A DNA stretch of 64,000 bases, taken from Channallabes apus (lineage: Eukaryota; Chordata; Actinopteri; Siluriformes; Clariidae). The stretch covers positions 13,088,065 to 13,152,064 of the forward strand of contig CM060113.1 of the NCBI GenBank assembly GCA_030522415.1, read 5' to 3'. Below the pieces are notes generated by a model. It did not search any database, was not told where the DNA came from, and saw nothing but the letters and a program-made list of their open reading frames with translations. Shown piece after piece: positions 24,549 to 36,884 of this stretch (position 1 is its first letter; each line of letters starts with the position of its first letter). Made by a program: the position numbers and the translations under genes.

Positions 24549-27500
24549 TATGCAAAAGTTTGGGCACCCCTTGATAAATAACAGATTTTGGTGATTTTTT
24601 AAATTGTTAACACAGTCTCTCTTGGAAATGGAAAAATTACACAATATTTTCCGCAAACATTGATGCATAGTTGTTTTTTTATGTCATAAATAGAACCACA
24701 ATAAAAAAATAAAAACATTATTATGACACTGTGCAAAAGTTTGTGCACCCTACAGTACATAATCAGTACCTAGTAACACCTCCTCTGGCAGAGATCACAG
24801 CTTGCAAACGCTTTTTATAGCCAGCTAAAAGTCTTTCAATTCTTGTACATGGGATTTTCTCCCATTCTTCTTTGCAAAAAGCATCTAGTTCTGTAATATT
24901 ATTTGGTCGTCTTGCATGCACAGCTCTTTTAAGATCTACCTACAAATTTTCAATGATGTTTAAATCAGGGGACTGTGATGGCCATTCCAAAATCTTCAGC
25001 TTATGTCTCTTGAGGTATTCCATAGTGGATTTTGAGATATGTTTAGGATTCAATTCAATTCAGTATATCAATTTTATTTATATAGTGCTTTTGACAGTGG
25101 TCATTGTCTCAAAGCAGCTTCACAAAAATGAAAAGAAAATTTGAAAAGAAAATGTATGGAAGTGTGTATGAGTGAGAAAGATGTGTCTATATAATAATGA
25201 GATTGTCCCTGATGAGTAAGGGTGAAAGCGAAAGTGGCAAGGAAAAACTCCCTGAGATGGCAATAGGAAGAAACCTTGAGAGGAACCAGACTCAATAGGG
25301 AACCCATCCTCATCTGGGTGATACCGGATAGAAATTATATAACATCATGTGTGTTGTGCAGCTGAAAAATCAATATAACAGAAGTTATTTAAATTAACAT
25401 GAAGTCCAGGTCAGCACAGGGATGAGTCAGAGGGCAGATGAGGTCTGGATCACTGGGAGCACAGGAGCAGCATGTGTAGCTCCAACCATCATGAAAAAGA
25501 GCCCAGCTGGAGCTGGTCCTTCTCTGTATGCCTCAGGAACCTCGCAGGGTCGGCCTTTGTCTACTGAAGCTGGCACAATCTCCAGATGCCTCGGGATGGG
25601 TAGAAAAATAAAGAACAGGTGGAAAGAATTAACGTAGTTGCTATTCAGGATAGATTTACTGGAGTATGAGGTTATGGGATGAGTTATGTGTACACCAGAT
25701 TAAAGAGATGCGTTTTGAGTCTACTTTTAACCTGGGAAACTGTGTCTGAGCCCCGAACACTGTCTGAAAGGCTATTCCAAAGCTTTTCTGGGAACTACCA
25801 GAAGTCCGAAGTTTTGTGATCTTAAGGAGCGTGGTGGATTGTAGCGTATCAGAAGACTGGCTAGATATGTAGGAGCTAAACAATTTAAAGCCTTTTAGCT
25901 TGTATGTAAGTAATGCTATTTTGTAATTAATTCTAAACTGAACAGGTAGCCAGTGCAGGGATGATAATATTGGAGTTATATGATCATATTTTCTTGATCT
26001 AGTGAGAACCCTGGCGGCTGCATTTTGGACTAACTGTAGCTTGTTTATTGAGGATGCAGACAAACACAGAGTAATGCATTACAATGGTCCAGTCTGGAGG
26101 TCATGAATGCATGAACTAGCTTTTCTGCATCAGATACGCATAAGATGTTCCTAAGTTTGGCAATATTTCTAAGGTGGAAAAAGGCTGTTTTTGTGATATT
26201 GGAAATATGATTTTCAAAGGACAAGTTACTGTCTAATATTACGCCCAGGTCTTTCACTGTTGAGCTGGTAGTAACAGTACACCTTTCTAAACTCAAGCTG
26301 AATTGTGTGAGCTGTTGTGTGCTGGTTTTAGGGCCAATAAGTAATATCTCTGTCTTATCTTAATATAGTAAAATAAAGTTATTGGTCATCCAATCTTTTA
26401 TATCCTGGACACACTCAGTTAGTCTAGACAACTTGGGATTTTGGTTCGTAATTTGGTTCAGGAAATCTGGTTTTGTTGAGATGTATAATTGGGTATCATC
26501 AGCATAACAATGGAAACTAATCCCATGTCTTGTTGTGATGTTAACCAAGGGAAGCATGTATATTGAGAACAGCAGAGGTCCTAAAACTGACCCTTGTGGG
26601 ACCCCATATTTCACTGGCATTACACCAGACGGTTCTCCATTTAGATCTACAAAATGGTATCGATCAGACAGGTAAGATCTAAACCATTTTAATGCCTGTC
26701 CCTGAATACCTATGTGATTTTTTAAGAAATCTATGAGAATATTATGATCTATAGTGTCAGATGCAGCATTAGATCAAGTAAGACTAGTATTGAGATGCAG
26801 CCTTGGTCCGAAACTAAAAACAAGTCATTTGCAATTTTAACTAGTGCAGTTTCTGTACTATGTTGGGGCCTGAAACCTGACCTCTGAATTCTTAGAGGAT
26901 GTTGTTTTCCTGAAAGAATGTGCATATTTGAGCTGATACTACCTTTTCGAATATTTTTTATATAAACAGAAGGTTTGAAATTGGTCTGTATTTTGTTTTT
27001 TAATTCAGGATCATTTTCCCTTTTGTAGAAGCCATCCTCTTTTCAGCTTCAGCTTTTTTACAGATGGTGTGATGTTTGCATCCAGAATTTGCTGGTATTT
27101 AGTGGAATCCATTATTCTCTTCCCCCAGTGCAAGGTTTCCTGTGCCACTTGCTGCAACACAACCCCAAAGCATGACAGATCCACCAGGCAAGGTGTTCTT
27201 TTCATGAAATGCTGCTCCTTTTTTTCTTCAAACATGCCTTTGCTGATTGTGGCCAAAGAGTTCAGTTTTAACTTCATCAGTCCACAGCACTTGTTTCCAA
27301 AACGCATCAGGATTCTGTAGATGTTCTGTTGAATACTTCAAATACTGAAATGTTGGATTTTATGATGGGGATGCAGGTAAGGTTTTCTTCTGCTGACTCT
27401 TCCATGAAGGTCCTGTGGAACGGTGTAATTTTGATTTGTCTTTCTGACCAAAATACGATCAGTTCTCTCCAAGAGTTTTCTTGGTTTTACAGATCTCATC

Positions 27501-27922
27501 TTGACCTCCACAGTTCCATCTCTTATGCCATCTCTTAATAACATTTCTCACTGTGGAAACTGCAAGCTGACAACGTTTTGCTATCTTCTTGTAGCCTTCT
27601 CCTGCATTGTGGGCATCAATAACTTTCATTCACTTTCAACTTTCATTTTCCACAGCTGCTTAGAGAAACCCATGGTTGTTGAGTGTCCTCAAGGTTTGAA
27701 GAGTTTGAAGAAGTATTTGTAAAGTCTTTGAAATTGGCATTTACTAATGACAGCTGTTGCAATGCATCAGATCTAATCAGCTGATTAAGGTCTGAAACCG
27801 TGTAAAAAGAATCTGAGACTCTTAGGCTGCCCCAACTTTTTACACAGTGCCATAATAATGTTTTTACTTTTTATTTTTGTTCAATTTATGGCATAAGAAG
27901 TAAATATGGATCAATGTTTGCT
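24545..27922 (-). mobile_element. Tc1 transposon interrupted by an L2 LINE
   Basis: Terminal repeats: CAAAAGTTTGGGCACCCC (24553) and the internal repeat ATTATTATGACACTGTGCAA (24717) match the inverted block near 27836-27865. Reading on the minus strand, the transposase runs from about 27720 through the DNA-binding region (27540-27340), FGNKCCGLMKLKLNSLA (near 27300) and GVVLQQVAQETLHWGKRIMD. It resumes beyond the L2 as [20 protein letters not shown] and EEWEKIPCTRIERLLAGY (25030-24800). Stops and frameshifts disable it. The right terminal repeat is shorter than the left. Confidence 0.8.
25050..27006 (-). mobile_element. L2-type LINE nested in Tc1, with 5-bp target duplication
   Basis: AGGAT occurs at both edges (25045-25049 and 27007-27011), and removing the element restores the Tc1 transposase reading context. 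On the minus strand the RT is spread over three frames: GVPQGSVLGPLLFSIYMLPL with YADDTQLYISTKP (26620-26360), TVKDLGVILDSNLSFENHIS (26296-26045) and LQLVQNAAARVLTRSRKYDH (26063-25656). It is therefore a frameshifted, 5'-truncated copy. The 3' UTR and an AATTC-rich tail lie at 25050-25640. Confidence 0.85.
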
Positions 27923-29586
27923 GAAAAGCCGAGAAAAAGGGAGCCGGAGAAAGTCCTTTAGGAAGCATGGAGAACTATTCCTCAAGACAGCATTTAGAAT
28001 AGAATAAAGTCTGGCTCTTTGTAAGCAAAATATGAAATGACGGGTGGCTTAAGATTTTTATTTTTATTTTTTTGCACAGTACCGTAAAAAAAAAAAATTA
28101 CGATACTAAAGCTGTCACTACATGGGCACTTACTTACCGTTGACTAAGTGGGCGTGTCAGATGGCATAGTGATTGACAGCAGAGTTTCCCTGGCAACAGA
28201 AACTACGAGTGCTAGAAAAGTGCTTTGAAAAATGAAAAATGTTTGCTCCCCCTCACACACAACTCATGAACATTGCGTGATGTGCTGGTGTAAAAGGTAA
28301 GGTACTGGTTTGGGCGCGCTGCAATGCTCAGAGGCAGCGTGAATAACACTTATGGAAATAATGGAGCTACATTTACATGGACAATATTTCTTCAATCTGA
28401 TTGAACCCTAATTGATCCTCTGTGACTCTGACTGGAATGAAGCAGAAACTTGAACTAAATGAAGAAATGATAAAAAAATATATGGATTATTTCATGTTCG
28501 GGAAACGCTTAATCCTTATCAGTGTCATGTTGGATGTGGAATCTGATCCACCTAAGACCAAAGACCAAGGCAGGAACACACACACTACCTACAGTATGTA
28601 GTTTTGATGTCTGTACAGAGTGTTGTGGGAAGTTTTCCCTCTCCTGCTAGTTGATACTAAATAACTAACAATTGACTGATAACCTTAGAAACACATTAAA
28701 AGAAACCGTAAAACAAATAAGTCTGAAGTTTTATGACCTGAAAGCAAACAATTCCAGGCGTGAGCCCTTGATTTCTCGACGTGTCCCCTAAGTTCAAGAT
28801 CCGACTACGGAGAGGTCTAGTTTCTTCTTACAGTTTTCATCTCTGCAGATCTTCCCATTATAATATAACTTTGTTTTTATGATATTAATGAATTTCAATT
28901 TTCAATAGCGGCTTAGCATTTAACACGTTTAACACTGTACGAGCGACTGGCGGGTGAGAGTTGAAATCACAGCCAGATGGACCCTCGAGGCAGAGTTTTA
29001 ACCTCCAACAGCTCAGCAGTTTGCATAAGCGACACTCTCTCACCTGTACTTTGTGCTGTGGTCAGACGAATGAATAACATCAGTTTAATGATCGTTATAA
29101 CGTGATGGCAAATTTCCCAACTGCTTTTTAATTTTTCAGCGCTGTACCATAATTACACAGCGCTGGACGATTGTATAAACCTGACTCAAGTGAAGCCGTG
29201 CCTAGTTTAAAGGTTTTAATGGGTACGTTAAGTATACAAAATTGCAGCTTGGGCAAATATATCTGGAACTGAAACAAATACCATGTTCAGGTCAAGCTTT
29301 TAACAAGACCATCCGGCTCCTTCAAATATAATTATCCGAGGGAGTGCTTGGAAGAAGACATCAAAAAATAAGCAAATTCGAGCTTGGCTTTATTTAGACA
29401 TGTAGACATTGTTGCCTTGATGTTTGTGTGTTATTTCTGATAATGAATGTGGTCCAGATCCGAGTACACGTCTACACTTCTAACTTCAATCCAGAGCTTT
29501 TGTTCATGTTTGTTTATATTGCTGGAGCTTCTTACTGTACCTGCGACCAAAAATACGCACGAGTCTGTGTGTTAACCTCAACAGCA

Positions 29587-29966
29587 TTCATTCATTCATT
29601 CATTTTCTATACCGCTTAATCCTGTGTTCAGGGTCGCGGGGGACCTGGAGCCTATCCCAGGAGACTTCGGGCACTAGGCGGGGTACACCCTGGACAGGGT
29701 GCCAATCCATCGCAGGGCACACACACATACACACACTCACACACACACTCACACACTACGGGCAATTTGGGAACGCCAATTAGCCTAACCTGCATATCTT
29801 TGGACTGTGGGAGGAAACCGGAGTACCCGGAGGAATCCCACCAAGCACGGGGAGAACATGCAAACTCCATGCACACAGAGACGGGAATCGAGCCTGGCCG
29901 GGGAATCGAACCCAGACCCTGGAGGTGCAAGGCGACAGTGCTAACCACTACACCACCGCGCCGCCC
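29587..29966 (-). mobile_element. tRNA-derived SINE, second young copy
   Basis: Nearly identical to 7672-8047 across the whole length, including the tRNA-like head at the right end (GGTGTAGTGGTTAGCACTG, GGTTCGATTCC on the minus strand) and the ATTC-type tail at the left. Differences are mainly in the internal CA stretch. Flanks CTCAACAGCA and CCCAACAACA may be a diverged target duplication. Confidence 0.85.
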
Positions 29967-32644
29967 CCCAACAACATGTCTGATGTTAAAAAAAATTATT
30001 TAACGCAGGGTCCAAAAGTAAATAAAAAAAAAAAAGAAGTTCTCGTATATTAATACAAAATTTAAATGTTTTATGTTTTTTAGGATTTACATTTTCCAGA
30101 GCCATCTGCTGCCTGGGAGGCAAGACGTGATTTCAACAAAACAATGACAACTTCATCTTCGTCTTAACAACTTCTAAATCTGCTGTCAGTTTGTATAGAG
30201 CGAATGCCCAAGACGCTGTCATGGTGAGTAGATGAAACAATTGTGCTAACTGCAGGATGTCCAAACAATCCTTAATCCTTTATACAGTTAGTCAACAGAA
30301 TAACAAGTGACAATGACAACTGTGCCACATTTGTTATATCCACAGGACTTACATAATTCCTGTAATCAAAGGAAGTTTTTGTATTTTAGGTCCTTCCTCT
30401 TCATGATTCAGTGGCTCAATCCGTGTAAAAATAAATAAATAAATAAATAAAAATCAGCCTGATGTTACAAAAGAGGTCAAAGGTTTAAAGTAATCTTTGT
30501 GTCGTTTCAGTTTGCTAGCCATTCACTTGGACGCACATTACTCCAGTTCATCCCTTAAATTCAGCCTCTCAAAGCCTCTGCAGCATCATTCTGCTAACTT
30601 TGGAACTATCCGCACTTTATTGCTCATCATGATGGCACAAAATGGTTATTTGAATCACAGTAACCTTGTACCAGTACATCCATTCTCGTCCGACCTCTCT
30701 AATCGTCAAGGTGCGTGAAGGTCCGTTCCCCTGTTGCGTGAATGCTTCCGCATTGAACCCATCTGTCCAATCGTTACTAAATAATACAGTGCACGCTCAC
30801 AACACATAACACGGTAGCAGACAAATACTACTGACGGGTAACAACATTCGGAATCAGGTAGGAGAAAAGCACTCTCTCAGCCAGTTACGGGGTAAAATAC
30901 AACTCGTGATTTGTTTCGGAGAGGTCATGCAGGACACAAACTCGTTTAAGTTAATATCAGCGCTGCGCTTCTGAAGACTTCTTCCGAGCAATTTACAATA
31001 AAAGATAAATAACCCCGAAAGCTTCCACAAAAGCTTCTTTAAAAGCATCTACAGCGAGGTACGGCATCATTTATCTCTCACAGCCCGAGTTTCATTTATT
31101 TATTTTTTTTCGCTTTATCCAAGGTAAGAAGGTAACTAAAGTGGTAAACAGCACCTGATTTACCATCTGTAAGAGATTACTCAGAGACGGGCCATCACAT
31201 ATTACACACGCACGCTCACACACCTAGACACAACCACTAAATCAGGAAAATATCTGAGTCAGCTCACTCAGGAACAGGAGGCCAATGTGAACCCTGCCCT
31301 GTTCTTCTTTTTGCAAATCGGACAATAAAAAGCAAAGGAAAAGGAGGAACAAGAGGTCAATCAACATCCCTCTCCCTTTATCCCAGAACAGGAACATGTA
31401 AAAAAAAAAAACACCTACATTTCCTTTCATTTTCGCCCTAGGAAAGACCTTAAGGCTGGGGGAAAAAATGGTGGTTTCTTTAAAAAAAAAAAAAAAAAGA
31501 AAGAAAAAAATCCCATTAAATCCATACACTATGAATGATGTGGATCAGTGGTGAATCTCATGCAATTTAGAAATGGCATTCGGGATGGTCATGTCCAAAA
31601 TAGATATTGGAGATATATATTTATTTATTTATTTATTTTATTTTTTGGAACATGATTGACGCTTAACAATAGATCCAAAGAACCACCTACGTAACCGTAC
31701 AATGCTCCACTATATAAAACAGAACATCAGTGGAATAAGGTATTACAAAGGAGTTCGTGTGGCAACGCGGTTTCAAAGGCATTAGCAGGAATGAGGAAGG
31801 GCTGTTATATCCAGCATGGGGAGTGTGCTCTAGCTAAAATTAAATAATCAGATTTCAAGAGGAAAGGACACAAGATATAACCAAAACCATGTTTCTTGCT
31901 GGATAGCTGATTCAGTTTTATGGTATATACAAAATGACTTGGTCAGAGAGGAAAAGGCACCACACTGATGAAAAACAAGATCAAGGTTATAATACAACCA
32001 CAGGCTCGCAAGCAAACATCCCTACACAGCATACTATGTACTAGTTGATCTAAATATACTGATGTGTTTTTACTAATGGAGAATGTGTGTGTTATTTGAT
32101 CAGTAGTAAGCCACCACAGCTCACCAACCAACAGATATGCAAAAGATATAGTCACTAATATTAACTTCCTTAACACAAATTTGCATGGTTGTTTTATGAA
32201 AGCACAGAGATATACAGAAACGCCTATAGCACACATGCTAGTTTTTTTGGCAAGGTTTTTTGTAATACATAATCAAGTCACATTTGTCTCCAGCCTTGTG
32301 AACTGTGAAACTGTGCCCTTTTATGCGAAAGAGATAAGGAACAATGGAGAGCCGGAGGTCCATTTAGTTGTATTAGTGCACACAATGTCAGGATTCATTT
32401 GCAATTTGCTAGAACAACTGCGCTTTATAGGACCTAAAGAGTGTCTATGAAGACATCAGACGTACAGATTTATAAGAGCAGCCGTAAAATAGACGTTTAA
32501 GACGTGCATTGATGCATTATACTTGAACTTTGAAAGGTATAAAACTGAAATGTGAAACATGTCCGCAGGGAGTGTGTCCACCAATTCAATCAATGAATCA
32601 ATGGATGGGAAGGAGTTTAGATGAGAGTTCAATCACGCTAAGGT

Positions 32645-33015
32645 GATTCATTCATCCATTTGTTGTTCGCTTTTTTCGGGGTGTCTGGTCGTGCCGGGCC
32701 TGGAGCCTACTGTATTCCCGGCAATTCTGTGCACAACACTTTGGATCGCAGGACAAAAGCACACATTCACAGCATTTAGCAAAAACACACCTTACACAAG
32801 GGCCCAACAGTGACAACTTCATGGTGCTTAGGTTTGATCCTGAGATCAGTAGTCCAAACGCCTTAAATACTGAGCTACCGCACAATCAATCATACACTCA
32901 ATCAATTCATGTTTTTGGGCGGGAAACTGGAGGAAGCCCACCATGTCTGTGGAGAACATCCAAACCACACACTGATTCCAAGCCCCAGCTCTGGACGTCC
33001 AAGGCTTACTAATAA
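32645..33015 (-). mobile_element. old SINE copy of the 7672 family
   Basis: Degenerate matches occur in order to the tail (ATTCATCCATTTG), GTGCCGGGCCTGGAGCCTA, GGAAACTGGAGGAAGCCCAC and GGAGAACATCCAAAC. The tRNA-like head at the right end is lost. Confidence 0.5.
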
Positions 33016-33589
33016 GTCACCATGAATGTTACCCAAAGGTAGTTCCAGGTTGCAAGGCATCAAGCATGTCCGTCAAAAACTAGTCTAGCAGACAGTGAAT
33101 ATGGGTACAACACTGGATCTGACATATGTTTTCCACAATCCAATCTATATGACATAATGTGCATATAGAGCTACACTTACTGTACATGCATGTAAACACA
33201 GCACACGTGAGCTTTTTTGCATGGCTTTGATACAAAAAAAAAATCATTTTTAAGATGCTGAGATTTTTTTTTGCCTTGTTTTTTGCAATATTTCTCAATA
33301 GTTCGAGTTTTAGATGTTTTAGTTGAGTTTTGCTAGTGAAGAAAAAAAAAGAGAATGCACAAAAGAAACCACACATGCAGATGCATCCCTAATGGCTCCC
33401 TGTCCAGATGTTGCCTAAGAGCGCTTACACACACACACACACACACACCTCTTTGTAAAACAGTAAACAAATCATCTTGGAGGTCTGCCTTATTTACTTT
33501 CACTCCCTCTGATTTTGTGGTTTTTAATCAGGGAAGGAAAACAACAACAACACACGCACACGCACGCGCGCACACACACACACACACAA

Positions 33590-34200
33590 TGTTTACGCAG
33601 ATCAGAGCGGCTCTCGTGCGCGAGAACTCGTAAAAGCGACAAAAGCACCGAGGCCACGCGCGCACACCACCGTGCATCAGCCAGGATCGAACCTGCGAGC
33701 CGCGCATCACGACAGAACACAAACACAACGCAACACACACACCCCCTTACACACACCAGAGAGAGAGAGAGAGAGAGAGATGGCTTACCTTTGGAATTGC
33801 TGAACGCGGTGTACCAGGAGAGCGATATGAGCCCGCACACTCCAAACACTAACACTGTCAGGAAGGTGCCATTTCTGAGCCTCATCTCCGTATCATGTCC
33901 GTTATGCGCGCGGGGGTGGGGGGGGATCTACTGCTCAGCGGCGCGCGCTCGGGCTCGAGACGAACCAAAGAGAACAGGAGACACGGCGGGGTCCGTTCAC
34001 TCGCTCGCGCGCTCATTCAGCGCAGCCTGCGGAGAGCGAGTAAAGGACGAGGAGGAGGAGGAGGAGGTGGTGGTGGTGGTGGGGCAAGAGAGGAGGGGAC
34101 GCTCGTACGCGTTCGCCGTTTGCCACTGAGTGGCGTACAAATAAAAGAGGGGCGTGTGTGAGTGTGTGAAAGGGAAAGAGAGCGTGTGTGTGTGTGTGTG
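33590..34200 (-). promoter_or_regulatory. mgat4b: CpG-rich mgat4b promoter and 5' UTR region
   Basis: CpG density rises sharply around 33595-33720 and 33900-34140, surrounding coding exon 1, in an otherwise AT-rich window. This is the usual form of a broadly expressed vertebrate promoter. The transcription start should lie upstream of the ATG at 33885, toward higher coordinates. A (GAG)n(GTG)n stretch at 34050-34085 and a GT array at 34186-34203 flank it. No TATA box is obvious. Confidence 0.6.
33789..33885 (-). CDS. mgat4b: mgat4b coding exon 1 (N-terminal signal anchor)
   Basis: Alpha-1,3-mannosyl-glycoprotein 4-beta-N-acetylglucosaminyltransferase B, a Golgi type II membrane enzyme that adds the GlcNAc beta-1,4 branch to N-glycans. 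The exon encodes 32 residues: MRLRNGTFLTVL, then a hydrophobic segment to about residue 24, then WYTAFSNSK. This is the short cytosolic tail and signal anchor typical of MGAT4A/B, and closest to MGAT4B by recalled sequence. It ends AAAG|GTAAGCC, a strong donor that splits the next codon after its first base. No later exon was recognised at lower coordinates. The neighbouring sqstm1 and mrnip match the human gene order, which supports the B paralogue. Confidence 0.88.
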
Positions 34201-34369
34201 TGTTTACAAGTCTTAGGCAATGGTCAGGTCCAAAAAGACATACTGCAACTGCACTATTATATAAGGACAGTGGATCATCCCAGCTTTTGTCCTTCCTTGC
34301 AACATTGTAGCGTACACCTCACTTGAGAGGAAGTTTATGAAGCAGGATCAGTCACTGTAGTACACATGG

Positions 34370-34460
34370 AGTAGTGAGGATCAAGAGTCCAACCATCTTG
34401 CCAGTGCTTGAACTCCCACCATTAGGAGTAGTGACCCAGAGCCTTAACCACTACCACCGA
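34370..34460 (-). mobile_element. SINE remnant
   Basis: GTGCTTGAACTCCCACCATT and CCAGAGCCTTAACCACTACC are antisense remnants of a tRNA-like SINE head (box B and box A side). Only the head is discernible. Confidence 0.4.
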
Positions 34461-34859
34461 GAGGGTGCATATACTTATACAAACTGCAGACATATACAGT
34501 ACATACAGGCATGTACAGTACTTATAAAAACTGTAAAACACTTCTGTTGTTACAGGTGCAACAGAAGTGACTTGGAATTCAGGATTGTATCGAAGCAGAT
34601 CTCTCTCTCTCGGACATATGAATATGATTGATGTAGCGGTTAACTGTGACCTCACGCATCCAGAGTTGAGGGTTTTATTCACGCCTCTATTCACGCCTCT
34701 GTGTGCTGCATAAAGTTTGCATGTCCTCTCACAGTCCAAAGACATGCAGATATGAATATATATGTGTGTGTTTGTGTGATTTTTTTTTCTTCTCCAAGTA
34801 AGCTCAGCCTTCTGAGTTACAGGTTCCCTATCCTAGTCCTGGAGTACCCCCTGACAGCT

Positions 34860-35125
34860 CTTCTATCCATTTATCCATCTTCCATAACGCCATTTCAGTG
34901 TAGGGTCATGAGGGGAGCACTGAGCTTATTCCAGGCAACCCAGAGCACAGGGTGGGCACTGACACATACACACACACACACACACACCATGCTATGGGCA
35001 ATTTTGGAACACCGGTGTATTGTCTACAACTCTGTAGAAGGAAATCTTGGAAAACACAACCATGCAAGAGGAAAACCCCCAACACTTGAAGGCGCGAGTC
35101 GACTGTGCGAACAACTTAGCCACGG
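34860..35125 (-). mobile_element. old SINE copy of the 7672 family
   Basis: The order of blocks matches the young copies: ATCCATTTATCCATCTTCCA, AGCACTGAGCTTATTCCAGG, a CA array, CTATGGGCAATTTTGGAACA, and a decayed tRNA-like head near 35090-35120. From here to 36070 I see no further feature. Confidence 0.5.
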
Positions 35126-36069
35126 TGCCACTACTACTGTAACAGCTCTTTCTGAACTGAAGTGGGTGAAGTCAGAAAACCTTCAAAGGTGCAGGACAGG
35201 AGGTTCTCCAAAGTGTAAAACCCTGCTGCTGCATGCTTTCTTGGGACTCTAAAAAGGTTAAGAACACAAAAAGCCATGAAGAACCTATTCTCTAAAAGTG
35301 TAGTCCTACCCTTTAGTATAACAGTAATCTCAGAATTCTACTACAGCAGTGAGAACTATAAGAACTGATTTGTGCAGTTTTATTCTGACACACTATTTAG
35401 AAGGGCATATGCAGTTTGGGACAGAGCCAATAAGGGCGCAGTGGCTCTGTGGTGCAGCTGCTCCTCCATCCGGTCGGAGCGCATGCAGCTGCCCTCTCAG
35501 CATCCCGAGCTACAAATGTTCTCATTCAGCTGCATGGGTGATGGTAAAGACCAAAACCATTAAACAATTTGCTGTCTCCTATCCTGATTATGTCTTATTA
35601 TTCCAAAGGTCATGGAATGTAGTCCTATTTTACCAGCAGCTAAATAGTATATACTAAATACTATGCCACGTGAGAATTGTCATTTGTTAAATAGCCATAG
35701 GTTCAGCTTTATGAATTCCATAAACCTCCTTAAAAATGTACAGATTTTATGCTCATTATTTCAATTAGTACACTAATATTCTGTCTATTTACTATTTTCT
35801 ACAGCATTTCTGCCATATAGCTTTTTATTCTTAAACTCTTCACTTAGTGAACACATTAGGTCCAACTTGACATTAATTATAGTCTTATTTGTTCAACTTT
35901 CTTTAAATGACCAATGGCAGTAATAACTATAAGTGCGCAATAATAAATATAATAGCTTTGATAATGGTGGGCTACAATTTTCAGCACTCTAAGAAAATTA
36001 CATTTTCATTGCTGTGAACTGTGAATATGTTATCTTTTGTTAAATCCAAAAGTGATAAAATAAGGCAGT

Positions 36070-36230
36070 GTTTTAAATAAAATTTTATTTGTACAGCACT
36101 TTTAGCAATGTCATACATCAGCTTTATAGAACTAATTTCTAAAAATGTACAGCTTTATCATTTTTTTTCTAATGAGCAGGCTAGACGTGATGGTGGCAAG
36201 GAAAAACTCCCTGAGATGATCCTGAAGATC
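36070..36230 (-). mobile_element. L2 LINE 3' fragment
   Basis: TAAAATTTTATTTGTACAGC and GATGGTGGCAAGGAAAAACT correspond to the antisense 3' end of the L2 family seen at 25050 and 2346. Short and diverged. Confidence 0.6.
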
Positions 36231-36599
36231 GATGAGGATTAATCTGTTTTATTGTTGTTGTTGTTGTTTTTTAATTCATCAAGTTACAAAATACTAGCTT
36301 TAAAATGAAATATTCATATCCATGCTTATTCATCTACAACTTAACCAATGAGCTCAGAAACCGCTTTAACTTTGGCATGCTAGAAATATTCATATTCTTT
36401 CCATGTGGATCTCTGATCTGCTTCTAGTGGATTTAATAAGGAGAATGAATGGCACACCATTTTAAATTAAGCCCATGTTAGTTAAATTTAAGTCACATGA
36501 CATGATATTGCAGTGAAGTAGAGACACATGTTATGTATAAAATTATGTGTAGGACAGCTTTTGAAATGCTTGCTTTGGATCTTTCACTTTTGAAAGTCG

Positions 36600-36745
36600 G
36601 TGCTTAAGGCTCTGGGGTACAAAACAGAAGGTCAGGATTTGAGCCCTACGACTGGCCTTAACCGTCTCTTCTCCATGACTGACCCTGCACACTGACCCAA
36701 GCTTTATAACAATGAAGGATATCTGAAGCAGAATATTTCACTGTG
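36600..36745 (+). mobile_element. tRNA-related SINE remnant
   Basis: GTGCTTAAGGCTCTGGGGTA followed by GGTCAGGATTTGAGCCC resembles a tRNA-like box A/box B pair, then a body with ATGACTGACCCTGCACACTG. Diverged and without a clear end. Confidence 0.4.
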
Positions 36746-36805
36746 CTGTAAATAATTTGTGACAAATAGTGTGGCCTCTTTTTATTATTCCACATGCTAG
36801 TGTGT

Positions 36806-36808
36806 GTG

Positions 36809-36868
<60 letters not shown>

Positions 36869-36884
36869 TATATATATATATATA
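36806..36884. repeat. (TA)n microsatellite
   Basis: A TA array with one GA interruption, abutting the left end of the Tc1 element at 36885. A shorter TA array (38060-38080) abuts its right end, as expected if the transposon inserted inside a single TA array. Confidence 0.9.

Larger units (their letters stand above)
1..33788 (-). other. mgat4b: mgat4b intron 1 (presumed), repeat-rich, no recognised exon
   Basis: mgat4b exon 1 ends with a splice donor at 33788 and the gene runs toward lower coordinates. I looked on the minus strand for conserved MGAT4 blocks (the coiled stem after exon 1, the glycosyltransferase-54 core with its QLEDDI-type segment) and recognised none. The whole interval is therefore best read as first intron, although gene-free DNA or a missed short exon cannot be excluded. 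Stretches where I see nothing but AT-rich or simple sequence are 540-1670, 3330-4970, 5350-6110, 9040-10020, 10800-11500, 11930-13120, 13630-14300, 15190-16050, 17680-18470, 18990-20030, 23000-23200, 23620-24490, 27930-29580 and 29970-32640. Confidence 0.55.

Noticed and set aside
33889..33960. Extending mgat4b upstream of the ATG at 33885
   Set aside because: MRLRNGT is the conserved MGAT4 start, and the upstream DNA is GC-rich leader without a conserved frame.
33515..34129. 204-codon plus-strand open frame over the mgat4b promoter
   Set aside because: It reads through CA repeats, GAG/GTG repeats and CpG-rich promoter DNA and overlaps the true antisense exon of mgat4b. The composition is simple-sequence, with no domain.
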